Assembly (NCBI GenBank): GCA_037976565.1
Contig: CP137679.1
Span: 11,600,651-11,664,650 of the forward strand
Direction: 5' to 3'
DNA: 64,000 bases
Source: Mesocentrotus franciscanus
Taxonomy: Eukaryota > Echinodermata > Echinoidea > Camarodonta > Strongylocentrotidae
Below, in pieces: positions 58,401-63,459 of the stretch. The translations under genes were made by a program, and so were the position numbers. Below the pieces are notes generated by a model. The model ran no database searches. It worked only from the letters and a program-made list of their open reading frames with translations, and was not told the origin of the DNA. How positions within the stretch are numbered: the stretch's first letter is position 1; every line of letters starts with the position of its first letter.

Positions 58401-59574
58401 TTCCTAATTTGAAGGGAAGAGAGTTTTTTTTTTTTTTCAGTCTCGATAAATTATACCCCTTCACAAAGCACTTTGCCGGCCGAAGCTCTCCCGTGTCTCC
58501 AGCTCACTCACCTGTATCCTGCAGCTCACTTACACGGGGGATATCGACTCACCACTCGAAATCTAGCCTGTCCAAATTTCGGTTTGGACTCGGGACGAAA
58601 ATTTTCTGTCATCTCTAGTTTTAAAAACAACATTGTTACTATTCTTTTTTACTTTGACTTTTTGACTGTAAAGTCGTAATAAATGAAAAATCCTTCCCAA
58701 TTCCCTCCATCATGGCTTGGATTTCCGAACGGGACCGCACGCTGAAATAAAAAAATAGGGGTGCGCCTTATACACAGGTGCGCCTTATACATGGAGATTT
58801 ACGGTAATTTGTTTTGAATTTGAATCGGAAAAAGAAATAATTGTGCCTAAATCTATGTTTAATTATCTATTCAGATATCTGTAAATAACTATTAAAATCT
58901 CACTATTTCTTTTGGTTTGACAGGTGACCACATCTCAGCGTTCCAGGTCTCACTCATACAGGCATCACAGGAGAAAGAGCAGGTCACCAGTCAGGCGTCA
59001 ACCCCTCTCACCTCTATCTCCACAGGTCCCTGAGAGAGGGCCTCCTTCAGGTCAACACTGTAAGTAACCCTCTTTTTAAAGGGCAATAATGGAAGAAAAA
59101 AAAGAAAATCACCCTTTGTAATGAGTTTATTTGTATAAAAGCAGAAAAATCTGATAATCATAATGGTGAAAGTTTATAATAAATGAGACCAATAATAAGA
59201 AATTTATGTTCAAAATATGAGATCAGTAATTTGTTTGCAAACTGACAGATTGCATTGTTTGGATTAGACACTAATCTCTAGCGACACTTACTCGTTTCCT
59301 TACCCAGGCTGCTCAAATGACTAAATTTAACACTTGATACAATAACCTTGATGAAATCACCTTTGCAGCAAATGTCATTGTAAACAAATGTCTGATCACC
59401 GTCAAAACAAGGTAAAGTGACCTGGAAAAGAAACGATTTGTTTGTTAATTTTGACTATTTCGTCTTTCCCTGTTTTCAAAATTTCTTTCAGGGTCACATT
59501 TTATGGATTCTCTCAACCAACTGAAAGATCAGAAAGTTGCTCAACTAAATACCAATGCACGGGACTACAGATGA
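17478..59574 (+). CDS. CNTRL: Centriolin (CNTRL/CEP110), complete gene of 43 coding exons
   Basis: The exons are 17478-17607, 18124-18254, 18721-18993, 20019-20205, 20649-20842, 21952-22077, 22633-22843, 26289-26398, 27060-27257, 28324-28477, 29476-29690, 31525-31701, 32173-32313, 33051-33326, 33898-33990, 34591-34692, 35505-35675, 36065-36214, 40779-40932, 41474-41587, 42023-42184, 42893-43377, 43808-43861, 44266-44331, 45024-45187, 45695-45902, 46527-46798, 47243-47369, 48192-48356, 48845-49120, 49978-50195, 50761-50918, 51304-51377, 52021-52263, 53189-53360, 54098-54186, 54527-54610, 54982-55122, 56032-56229, 56653-56748, 57122-57796, 58924-59059 and 59492-59574. They sum to 7,653 bases, an intact frame of 2,550 residues against 2,325 in human. 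All introns are GT-AG and phases agree at every junction. Identity rests on segments shared with vertebrate centriolin: VRYITE before the leucine-rich repeats, QELAFHKIDAKFEPL, DEIECLED with KRRAELREADKLL, ELEKTQLAALQ and CNVPEHH. The family anchors at subdistal appendages of the mother centriole and at the midbody, with roles in microtubule anchoring, cilium positioning and abscission. Confidence 0.95.
17866..18038. mobile_element. TIR element B of the GCTGCCAAC family, 173 bp
   Basis: Ends are CATAGCTGCCAACC and GGTTGGCAGGTATG. The target duplication is TGATAA (17,860-17,865 and 18,039-18,044). The interior repeats the word ATTCCT five or more times. It lies in CNTRL intron 1. Confidence 0.75.
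18721..20205 (+). CDS. CNTRL: Centriolin exons 3-4: leucine-rich repeat domain
   Basis: Residues about 88-240. Exon 3 holds four repeats of the SDS22-like type, each with LxxLxLSxNxI cores: LQVLNLSFNQILKIE, LRELDLSCNCIARIE, IQILNLSHNLIETIP and LREFHMEGN. Exon 4 adds a fifth, LVSLSLSKNPLCDL, and an LRR-cap-like segment AHYRLYAVFHLR followed by the start of the coiled coil. In the family this domain is a protein-interaction module at the N-terminus. The acceptor of exon 4 is only 29 bases from the end of a MITE (19,848-19,989). Confidence 0.95.
19572..19795 (+). repeat. Dispersed ~225 bp repeat, copy 2 of 2
   Basis: Partner of the copy at 3,768-3,995, in CNTRL intron 3. The shared words include TACTGTGTGTGGGCCTA and ATCCTAATCAAATGATTGGTC. 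Confidence 0.6.
19848..19989. mobile_element. MITE with GTTTCATAAAACTTGTTATC ends, copy 1
   Basis: A palindromic element of about 142 bp. The left end GTTTCATAAAACTTGTTATC is mirrored at the right (GATAACAAGTTTAATGAAAC), bordered by GGGCCC-type sequence. Copies occur at 43,491-43,628 and 59,793-59,912. It abuts the exon 4 acceptor region. Confidence 0.85.
20205..20590. repeat. GGT and GAT trinucleotide microsatellites
   Basis: A GGT run begins 12 bases after the exon 4 donor and passes into GAT-type repeats. A second ATGATG/AATATGATG stretch covers about 20,500-20,580. Both lie in intron 4 and give spurious frames only. Confidence 0.9.
20649..32313 (+). CDS. CNTRL: Centriolin exons 5-13: first coiled coil
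   Basis: Residues about 241-749. Heptad-rich, Glu/Lys/Gln-rich helix with one non-coil insert. Exon 6 carries the best-conserved stretch of the whole protein, QELAFHKIDAKFEPL. Exon 7 holds a less helical segment (ESAYIGQASFRRN) before coiled coil resumes at DKEKQIGR. Exon 9 ends in EEGDPRH, matching the DPKH position of the human protein. Exon 11 has NELQSIVGGLTNYLNQVKGQ, also conserved. A decayed duplicate of part of exon 7 sits in the following 3.4-kb intron. Confidence 0.93.
20983..21293. mobile_element. MITE with GGGTGTTTCACAA ends, ~310 bp
   Basis: The left end GGGTGTTTCACAAGGATCCT is mirrored by AGGATCTTTGTGAAACACCC on the right. The arms extend through AAGTTGAACTT-like sequence. The element lies in CNTRL intron 5. 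Confidence 0.8.
22908..23023. repeat. Short inverted-repeat element in intron 7
   Basis: GGGGGCCATCAAG is mirrored by CTTGAATGGCCCCC about 100 bases later. Probably a small MITE. Confidence 0.45.
23125..23203 (+). pseudogene. Decayed partial copy of centriolin exon 7
   Basis: The stretch reads VDPSVRRQLNETLD against VDPSMKRQLNETLD of exon 7, with 20 consecutive identical bases in the core. A possible acceptor (TTTTTAAAACAG) precedes it, but no donor follows within the open frame and the frame would put the duplicate out of register with exon 8. I read it as a relic of tandem duplication, not a used alternative exon. Confidence 0.7.
24323..24519. mobile_element. MITE with ACAGTCAAACCTGTC ends, copy 1
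   Basis: TACAGTCAAACCTGTCTATA at the left is mirrored by CAGGTTTGACTGTA at the right. The interior repeats GTGGTCTTTGTAGACAG. A related internal end at about 24,403 suggests a partial dimer. Further copies are at 28,114, 45,250, 46,101, 52,306 and 55,124, all in CNTRL introns. Confidence 0.8.
28114..28295. mobile_element. MITE with ACAGTCAAACCT-type ends, copy 2
   Basis: TACAGTCGAACCTGC at the left, CAGGTTTTACTGTA at the right, with TAAAGACCAC-type interior. It ends about 28 bases before exon 10. Confidence 0.75.
28511..28738 (+). mobile_element. tRNA-derived SINE, Thr(CGT)-like head
   Basis: The head has A box TGGCTCAGTGGTAGAGC, a CGT-like anticodon loop (CTCGTAACC), and B box GGTTCGAAACC. 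A body with TTTGGTAAGGCATCAATCCT and TCCCTCAGAGAGGA follows, ending in an A-rich tail. Minus-strand copies are at 32,366-32,489 and 52,866-53,075. No paired acceptor stem is present, so it is not a tRNA gene. Confidence 0.8.
28745..28940 (-). mobile_element. SINE body fragment, minus strand
   Basis: Shares GTGCAGGTGGACCACTAC, TTCCCCCTAC and CTATCCGAGG with the element at 34,755-35,063. The tRNA head is missing here. Confidence 0.6.
29757..30022 (+). repeat. Degenerate ~22-bp minisatellite
   Basis: Repeats of the form TAGACCAAATGGnnATTAG run through intron 11 in about a dozen imperfect copies. No coding potential. Confidence 0.8.
32366..32489 (-). mobile_element. Thr(CGT)-like SINE, internally deleted copy
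   Basis: On the minus strand, ATGGCTCAGTGGTAGAGCAG and CCTCGTAACTGGGAGG match the head of the 28,511 SINE. The middle of the body is deleted and the 3' part (GCATACACATGCTTTCTTAG) remains. Confidence 0.7.
33051..36214 (+). CDS. CNTRL: Centriolin exons 14-18: coiled coil with proline-rich break
   Basis: Residues about 750-1,013. Exon 14 includes LHPEDVAQRI, at the place of the conserved RPEEVAARV segment in human, then a Gly-rich linker and a new helix. Exon 16 is very acidic (DWEDDEEEMERM). Exon 17 opens with PPPRPPPQPP, a polyproline break I do not recall in the human protein. Exon 18 uses the weak acceptor GGAAAG at 36,064, chosen because it alone keeps phase 0 and the helix LADAENDIIQLQAEL. 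Exon 15 uses donor GTTAGC. Confidence 0.88.
34335..34590 (+). repeat. Tandem duplication spanning the intron 15/exon 16 boundary
   Basis: Two AG-rich blocks are each followed by CTATGCTAATTTG-like sequence and a GGGTAAGG-GCTGATTG-type word. In the downstream copy this is the real exon 16 start (TTTCAG then GGTAAGGATGCTGATTG). In the upstream copy it reads TTTGGGTAAGGGTCCTGATTG and has lost the AG acceptor. An AG microsatellite covers about 34,461-34,500. Confidence 0.6.
34755..35063 (-). mobile_element. tRNA-derived SINE, minus strand
   Basis: Minus-strand head GTTGGCTCAGTCGGTAAAGC is a good A box, followed by a degenerate B box (GGTTCCATTCC). The body shares GGACCACTAC and CTATCCGAGG motifs with 28,745-28,940. 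Confidence 0.65.
36656..37073. mobile_element. TIR element C of the GCTGCCAAC family, 418 bp
   Basis: Ends CAGAGCTGTCAACC and GGTTGGCAGCTCTG, with target duplication CTTTAA (36,650-36,655 and 37,074-37,079). The subterminal word ATTACG recurs. In CNTRL intron 18. Confidence 0.8.
37430..40430 (-). mobile_element. Decayed RTE-like non-LTR retrotransposon
   Basis: Minus-strand fragments in shifting frames add up to one endonuclease-reverse transcriptase. In order from 40,400: the AP-endonuclease start ICTYNVRTLRTEE and WDVIGLAETKR, then VYAPTSD, GDFNAKIG and NQIDFILS; then RT blocks QAGFRAGFSTTDHL, DYQKAFDSIEH, GVRQGDTLSP and RFADDVALIS with the catalytic FADD intact; then a C-terminal WAGHVARLQD region ending at 37,457. 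At least seven frameshifts or stops break it, so it is dead. The short 3' end runs into GATA/ACAT repeats, which with the endonuclease type points to the RTE clade. It is inserted antisense in CNTRL intron 18. Confidence 0.85.
40779..43377 (+). CDS. CNTRL: Centriolin exons 19-22: coil end and proline-rich hinge
   Basis: Residues about 1,014-1,318. Exons 19-20 complete the first coil (AKAQEEIDGLEEVLANRE and LRLQDLLDGVTRAQ). Exon 21 starts APQTATDLQNLLGEISGLR, matching the human ENVLEEIAELR region, then turns Pro/Gly-rich. Exon 22, 485 bases, encodes a low-complexity Pro/Gln/Ser hinge with PPQPPPPG and ends in GLFCNVPEHHDQ, the conserved end of the hinge in the family. A 4.6-kb intron with an RTE-like insertion precedes exon 19. 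Confidence 0.92.
42507..42725. mobile_element. Palindromic MITE with GGTTTAAATT arms, ~220 bp
   Basis: Left AATTCACAAAGGAGGTTTAA is mirrored by TTAAACCTCCTTTGTGAATT on the right, with internal CATGGTTTAAACC and CATGGGTTATGTA pairs. In intron 21. Confidence 0.85.
43491..43628. mobile_element. MITE with GTTTCATAAAACTTGTTATC ends, copy 2
   Basis: 138 bp. Both arms are well preserved (TGTTTCATAAAACTTGTTAT and its complement). In intron 22. Confidence 0.85.
43808..56748 (+). CDS. CNTRL: Centriolin exons 23-40: second long coiled coil
   Basis: Residues about 1,319-2,253 in 18 exons. Exons 23 and 24 are tiny (54 and 66 bases). Exon 26 has the strongest match (DEIECLEDTIAKRRAELREA), exon 27 has EELERRSHDVAVTLVQAQ, and exon 30 has LEMVHIEKTELEALRMQHE and ELEKTQLAALQ. 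The remainder is diverged heptad repeat. The donor of exon 38 (GTACAG at 55,123) overlaps the terminus of a MITE. Exon 32 uses the less common donor GTTAGG. Confidence 0.92.
45250..45429. mobile_element. MITE with ACAGTCAAACCT-type ends, copy 3
   Basis: TACAGTCAAACCTACC left, AGGTTTGAATGTA right, with GGCCACCTCT repeats inside. In intron 25. Confidence 0.75.
46101..46276. mobile_element. MITE with ACAGTCAAACCT-type ends, copy 4
   Basis: TATAGTCAGACCTGTC left, GGTTTGACTGTAT right, with repeated GTGGTCTTTGTAGACAGG. In intron 26. Confidence 0.75.
47571..47986. mobile_element. TIR element D of the GCTGCCAAC family, 416 bp
   Basis: Ends CAGAGATGCCAAC and GTTGGCATCTCTG, with target duplication CATGTA (47,565-47,570 and 47,987-47,992). 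The subterminal words CCGTTTTT and TACGTTTTTT recur. In intron 28. It is nearly the same length as element C but has an unrelated interior. Confidence 0.8.
49321..49856. mobile_element. Long-TIR element with TTAA target duplication, 536 bp
   Basis: TIRs of roughly 230 bp are near-perfect complements, beginning AGGGAACCAAAAC and ending GTTTTGGTTCCCT. TTAA flanks both ends (49,317-49,320 and 49,857-49,860), as for piggyBac or Kolobok elements. There is no transposase, so it is non-autonomous. In intron 30. Confidence 0.9.
51437..51600. repeat. ATA-tailed dispersed repeat fragment
   Basis: ATAATAATAAT is followed by AGTACATTTATAAAGCACATT, similar in layout to about 2,173-2,240. This looks like the tail-first (minus) orientation of a SINE-like repeat. 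In intron 33. Confidence 0.4.
51686..51846. mobile_element. MITE with CATTGCATAAAACTTACC end, ~160 bp
   Basis: Left GCATAAAACTTACCACTGAT is mirrored by GCTAAGTTTTATGC at the right. Inner pairs include TGGTAACTTTGCC and its diverged complement. Related in style to the GTTTCATAAAAC MITEs. In intron 33. Confidence 0.75.
52306..52442. mobile_element. Degenerate MITE, ACAGTCAAACCT family
   Basis: Contains AGTCCAACCTTTATATAGAG and a GGCCACTGTAGAC-type interior. The ends are eroded. In intron 34. Confidence 0.5.
52866..53075 (-). mobile_element. Thr(CGT)-like SINE, minus strand
   Basis: Minus-strand A box ATAGCTCAGTGGTAGAGCAG, anticodon loop CCCGTAACC and B box GGTTCGAAACC, then the same body as the 28,511 copy with an A-rich tail adjoining 52,866. 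Confidence 0.8.
53445..53790 (+). repeat. Interstitial telomere-like TTAGGG repeats
   Basis: About 350 bp of degenerate GTTAGGGTTAGGG-type sequence, interspersed with GGGTTAGTTAGGG and GGGACGGGTTAG. In intron 35. The G-rich strand is the plus strand. Confidence 0.9.
55124..55183. mobile_element. MITE fragment at the exon 38 donor
   Basis: TACAGTCAAACCTGCTTTAA begins at position +2 of the intron, directly after the exon 38 CAG and the G of the donor. Only the left end and CACCTGTATAGAAAGACCAC interior remain before a SINE. Confidence 0.7.
55176..55532 (+). mobile_element. tRNA-derived SINE, plus strand
   Basis: A-box-like ATAGTCGAGTG and B-box-like GGATTCAAGCCCC, then a body with TTTGAGCAAGGCATTTTATC, ending in TAAAGCGCTATATATGAAAC and a TTATTG tail. 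Related to 4,432-4,716. Confidence 0.75.
55623..55862 (+). repeat. 60-bp tandem repeat, four units
   Basis: The unit contains TTGAAGTGTTTCTGATTG and CCTGTCCATAAAGGCCATTT at exactly 60-base intervals. Its second half resembles the interior of the ACAGTCAAACCT MITEs, so it probably amplified from one. In intron 38. Confidence 0.9.
57122..59574 (+). CDS. CNTRL: Centriolin exons 41-43: C-terminal coil and disordered tail
   Basis: Residues about 2,254-2,550. Exon 41, 675 bases, begins with the last conserved coil (SESTIQSLRHKLNHLEELV, equal to the human TEGTLHSLRRQVDALGELV). About 170 low-complexity residues follow, rich in Asn, Asp, Gly, Arg and Ser, including PKGILKRKTSLQE. Exon 42 is Arg/Ser/His-rich (RSRSHSYRHHRRKSRSPVRR) and exon 43 ends QLNTNARDYR before TGA at 59,572. 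The tail is about 200 residues longer than the vertebrate end, which accounts for most of the size difference. Exon 42-43 joining is supported by phase (T plus GG gives Trp) and good splice sites, but the tail lacks conservation I can cite. Confidence 0.8.
58204..58804. mobile_element. MITE with CCGTAAATCTCC ends and TA duplication, ~600 bp
   Basis: CCGTAAATCTCCGTGTGTAA on the left is mirrored by TACATGGAGATTTACGG on the right, with TA at both borders. Subterminal GGTGCGCCT-type words repeat. The TA duplication suggests a Tc1/mariner-related MITE. In intron 41. Confidence 0.8.
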
Positions 59575-60420
59575 CACCAGCAATCTCATCATACTGCATA
59601 TAACCTTTAGTTCAAGATAAAAATTTGAATGTATGTTACATTTATACTGAGTTTATTTTGAATTGTATTCATCAACTGCTATATCAGGGGTCAGAGGTGA
59701 GCCAGACGAATCTTTCATTGACTCATGTGATTGCACCACAGGGTTGTTGGTCTGTTTCCTGGAAGGGGGCAGGAGGAGGGTGGAGGTGCTGAACCCTGTT
59801 TCAAATAACTTGTTATCAATGACAAGTTACAATAAGTGTTATAAGCTACTGAAATCCTTGCATTTGATTGGCTGTGAACAGATTTGTGGCGGTCGTTATT
59901 AAACAGGGCCCCGGTCCCTGTCTTTCTGTACCGTCATTCTACAAGATGCGATTCTCAGGACAACAATTTTGCACATTTGAATTATTATTATTATGCAAGG
60001 AAATATATGTATTGACTTGAGATGAGCTCGAATTGTAGCGAAGTCCAACTATTAATGATGTCATAACTAGGGCAAGTTCTTGCAATTACATGTGTGTCCC
60101 ATAAGTTATTGACCAAATCTTATAGTTTTAGTATATCTGATCATTACAGCAAGTTGATAACCCTACTAGAGCTCTGGACCCTTTGTCATAAAACTTGTTA
60201 TCAATAATGTGACGCAGGAAGATGATGCTCAACACAGATCTTTGCATTTACCTCACTTTTTATTCCAATACCAAGAGGTAAAAACGAAAACTATCTGTGC
60301 ACAGTTTACTTTCCTACTTAATTTCTCTGGATGTTTGACAGCCTCTCCCTCCCATGTCTGTTGAAATCGATGGCTCTGTATCCACTAAAGGTCTTGCATC
60401 CAAAGTCTCTAATCGCATCA
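59575..60420. other. Centriolin 3' flank with MITE copies
   Basis: A MITE of the GTTTCATAAAAC family lies at 59,793-59,912 with a diverged right end. A further end fragment (GTCATAAAACTTGTTATC) is at about 60,187. No canonical AATAAA was found close to the stop codon, so the 3' end of the transcript is unresolved. Confidence 0.6.
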
Positions 60421-61680
60421 ATTTTTTCTTGACGAAGAGCTGGTTGTGTTGCCTCCTCCTTTCTCGCATTACATGACTTTCCTAGCAATGAATGACTTGG
60501 CAATTCCTCTTTGGTAGTGCTGCATCAAGCAAAGAATTACATCTTGCGGGCGTTTCAGTTGGAAGACGAGCAACTTCCGTTTTTGATAAAATATTTTTTC
60601 TTGAGGATGAGCTGGTTGTGTTGCCTCCTCCTTCCTCGCATTACATTTCTTGCCCAGCAATGAATGACTTGTCAATTCCTCTTTGGTAGTGCTGCATCAA
60701 GCAAAGAATTACATCTTGCGGGCGTTTCAGTTGGAAGACGAGCAACTTCCGTTTTTATGCCTCCGCTACAACGTAGCCAGAGGCATTATGTTTTCTGGTT
60801 GTCCGTCCGTCCGTACGTACGTCCCGTTCTCGTGATCGCATTATCTCAAGAACCAATTGATGGATTACCGCCAAACTCGGGTCATGTATGTATCTTGCAG
60901 AGCTAATGAAGTGATTAGATTTTGGGGTCACGAGGTCCAAGGTCAAAGGTCACAGGGCCCATTATGTATGCAAAAATAGCTTGTGATCGCGTTATCTCAA
61001 GAACCGATTGATGGATTACCGCCAAACTTGGGTCATGTATGTATCTTGCAGAGCTAATGAACTGATTAGATTTTGGGGTCACGAGGTCAAAGGTCAAAGG
61101 TCACAGGGCTCATTATGTATGCAAAAATAGCTCGTGATCACTTTATCTCAAGAACCGATTGATGGATTACCGCCAAACTTGGGTCATGTATGTATCTTGC
61201 AGAGTAATGAACTGATTAGATTTTGGGGTCACGAGGTCAAAGGTCAAGGTCACAGGGCTCATTATGTATGCAAAATAGCTTGTGATCACGTTATCTCAAG
61301 AACCGATTGATGGATTACCGCCAAACTTGGGTCATGTATGTATCTTGCAGAGTCAATGAACTGATTAGATTTGGGGATCACGAGGTCAAAGGTCACAGGG
61401 CTCATTATGTATCTCAAAATAGCTCGTGATCGCGTTATCATTAGAACCAACAGATGGATTACAATCAAACTTGAATTTTAAAAATTGCTTCCATTTTGGT
61501 TTGTAAAATTGCTCTATGGTGGAGGCATCATTTTCGACTGCGCGCAGTTGAAGTTCCATCTAGTTGATAAAATATTTTTTCTTGAGGATGAGCTGGTTGT
61601 GTTGCCTCCTCCTTTCTCGCATTACATTACTTGCCTAGCAATGAATGACTTGTCAATTCCTCTTTGGTAGTGCTCCTACT
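60421..61680 (+). repeat. 175-bp tandem repeat, three units, split by an insertion
   Basis: Units begin near 60,421, 60,596 and 61,574 and share GAGCTGGTTGTGTTGCCTCC, AGCAATGAATGACTTG and TTCCTCTTTGGTAGTGCT. Between the second and third lies the array at 60,758-61,545, inserted after CTTCCGTTTTT. Confidence 0.85.
60758..61545 (+). repeat. ~150-bp tandem array with DR1-type AGGTCA pairs
   Basis: The word CTCAAGAACCGATTGATGG recurs at about 150-base intervals (60,845, 60,995, 61,147, 61,297, with a diverged fifth unit). Each unit has TTTTGGGGTCACGAGGTC, and most have AAGGTCAAAGGTCA. Outer borders ATGCCTCCGCTA and GGTGGAGGCAT are inverted, so the whole array may sit in a TIR element. Confidence 0.85.
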
Positions 61681-62932
61681 GAGCTGCCCCCCCCCCAAAA
61701 AAAAAAGCCAATGAATAAATAGTGAATTGTATTCTTACCTTCACGCTTGGCTTCGGTCTTGACCGTTGACTAAAAAGTGATCCAAAAAGTTGCAAAGTCT
61801 TTCCAATTTCAGTCATTCAAAAATCCGAGATTCAACACCAACAGTAAAAATTGAAATGTCATGCACGACTCGCCACCTGGATATTCCGCAGGCCAGCGCA
61901 AAAATTAGGTAATTACTGGAACAGTAATTCCAGCCAAATCCCAGTTACATACCAGAAATCTCAGTATAAAACAAGGCAATGTCCATATCGCGGAAGAGGT
62001 TTACGGTACACCATGTATAAAGTCCTAGAAGGACTAAGAAAAGTGGATAAAAATAGAAGTGAAATGGAAAGGCGAGAAAAGTGGAGGTTGGAAGGAAGAA
62101 TATCTTTCGGAAGTGAGTATAGTCCTGAAAAGGACTGTAAACCAGAAGTGGTAGATAGGATGAGGGGTTTGAGTAGAAGACTGGATTGAGTTAGAGAGTT
62201 GAGTAGATGGGAGAAGCTGGCTTGAGTTGGCGAGTAGAGTTGCAGAGCAGGAGCAGGAGAGTAGTCTCGACGTTTCCATTGGCATTGGCAAAGGCAATGT
62301 CCATTGTACCACACACACACACATTTACTGCGAATAATTGCCGACCCAAAATAAAACAAAGTTTTACGTTCATGGGCTCCCCTGCTTTTTCAAAAGCAGC
62401 CTCTAAAACCAACAAATATACATCATGCATTTCAATACATTAAATGTAATATATAGCTACAACCTAAATTACTAAAGTTACCAAAACTCTAACAAATCCC
62501 ATGCCGAACTTTAAATCTCAACAATTTTCAAGTTCAAATGAAGGAATGTTCCAACTATTCATAAGTGACAAAGCTATCACAGCTATAGAGCTTCATACCT
62601 GCCCTACAATGTTGTATGGTACAGTCCATGTATATATACAAACAATGGGATCTGTATTTGAAAGAAATAGAGATATAGATGAGAAAACAGAGATGAACAG
62701 AAGAAAGAAAGAAGTGAGAAGGAAAGTAGAGAAGAAAGGAGGAGAAGGAAACAGAGCCAAAGTATAACAAATATCTATTCTTCTGAATTATCCTTTACAG
62801 TGTAAGAACAACAGGTATATTTAGTTCCATCTGGAAGTTCAAGAGTCTCTACTGTGTGGGTTATTAGTTGTCCACTTATATGGCTCCTGATGTCACTCCC
62901 CACTGTCCCTGTCTTCTTGATTGAAGTAATTC
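61681..62932. other. Region with no supported gene
   Basis: A plus-strand frame at 61,851-62,189 (112 codons) has a charged second half (RRLEGR, PEVVDRMRG) but no similarity I recognise and no splice or promoter context. I see no other signal apart from a CA microsatellite at about 62,310. Confidence 0.35.
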
Positions 62933-63445
62933 CTAAGTCACGGGGTTAAGCAAATTGTTCAAAGTTGGGTCGGTCTGGGTCTCTTGGTCTGTTACTGAGT
63001 TAATTTCCACTTGGGTGGCATCGTCTACTGTGATAAGTTCTTCCCAGGTTTCCTCGATTATGTGGGGTTCGTCGAGCTTGGTTGAGGAAGCTAAAGGTGA
63101 AATGACTGCTGGCTCTTCATCAAACTGGACTGGAGTGGCGCTCTGTTTCGGCTTTTCAGACTGAACTGGAGTTGCGCTCCGCTTCGGCTTTTCAGGGGTC
63201 GAAACCCTTGTTGGCAGACGCCCGGGCAGAAGATCCTTCGAAGATGACTTGTTGTGATGCTGCCTATGATGTTTTCTATATCTCGGGGCTGTAGGCAGAT
63301 TAAGAGGTCCCCTCGTCTGCCTATGTGCTTATAGCTCGTGGATTCGTAACATTTCCTGGATAGTGCTACGGTAGTGGCAGTACCTGCACCCGTAGGATGC
63401 AGGCCTTTGCTGGATACCTATAATCTTTCTGACGTAGCTGTTCAT
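62933..63445 (-). pseudogene. Single C2H2 zinc-finger reading frame with an in-frame stop
   Basis: From ATG at 63,445 the frame encodes 38 residues, then TAA (63,331-63,329), then continues open in the same frame for 131 codons to TAG at 62,933. Bridging the stop, the spacing Cys20-x2-Cys23-x12-His36-x4-His41 is that of a canonical C2H2 finger, with the stop (codon 39) between the two histidines. Downstream are a His/Lys/Ser-rich stretch, two 12-residue repeats (EKPKRSATPVQS and EKPKQSATPVQF), and an acidic end with TDQETQTDPTLNNLL. An ATAG precedes the ATG, so it could also be an internal exon. It is probably a pseudogene or a mobile-element-derived frame. I do not recognise the family. Confidence 0.45.
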
Positions 63446-63459
63446 CTATATTATATAGA

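Noticed and set aside
61851..62189. 112-codon plus-strand frame
   Set aside because: Charged C-terminal half but no similarity, promoter or splice evidence. Left unannotated as a gene.
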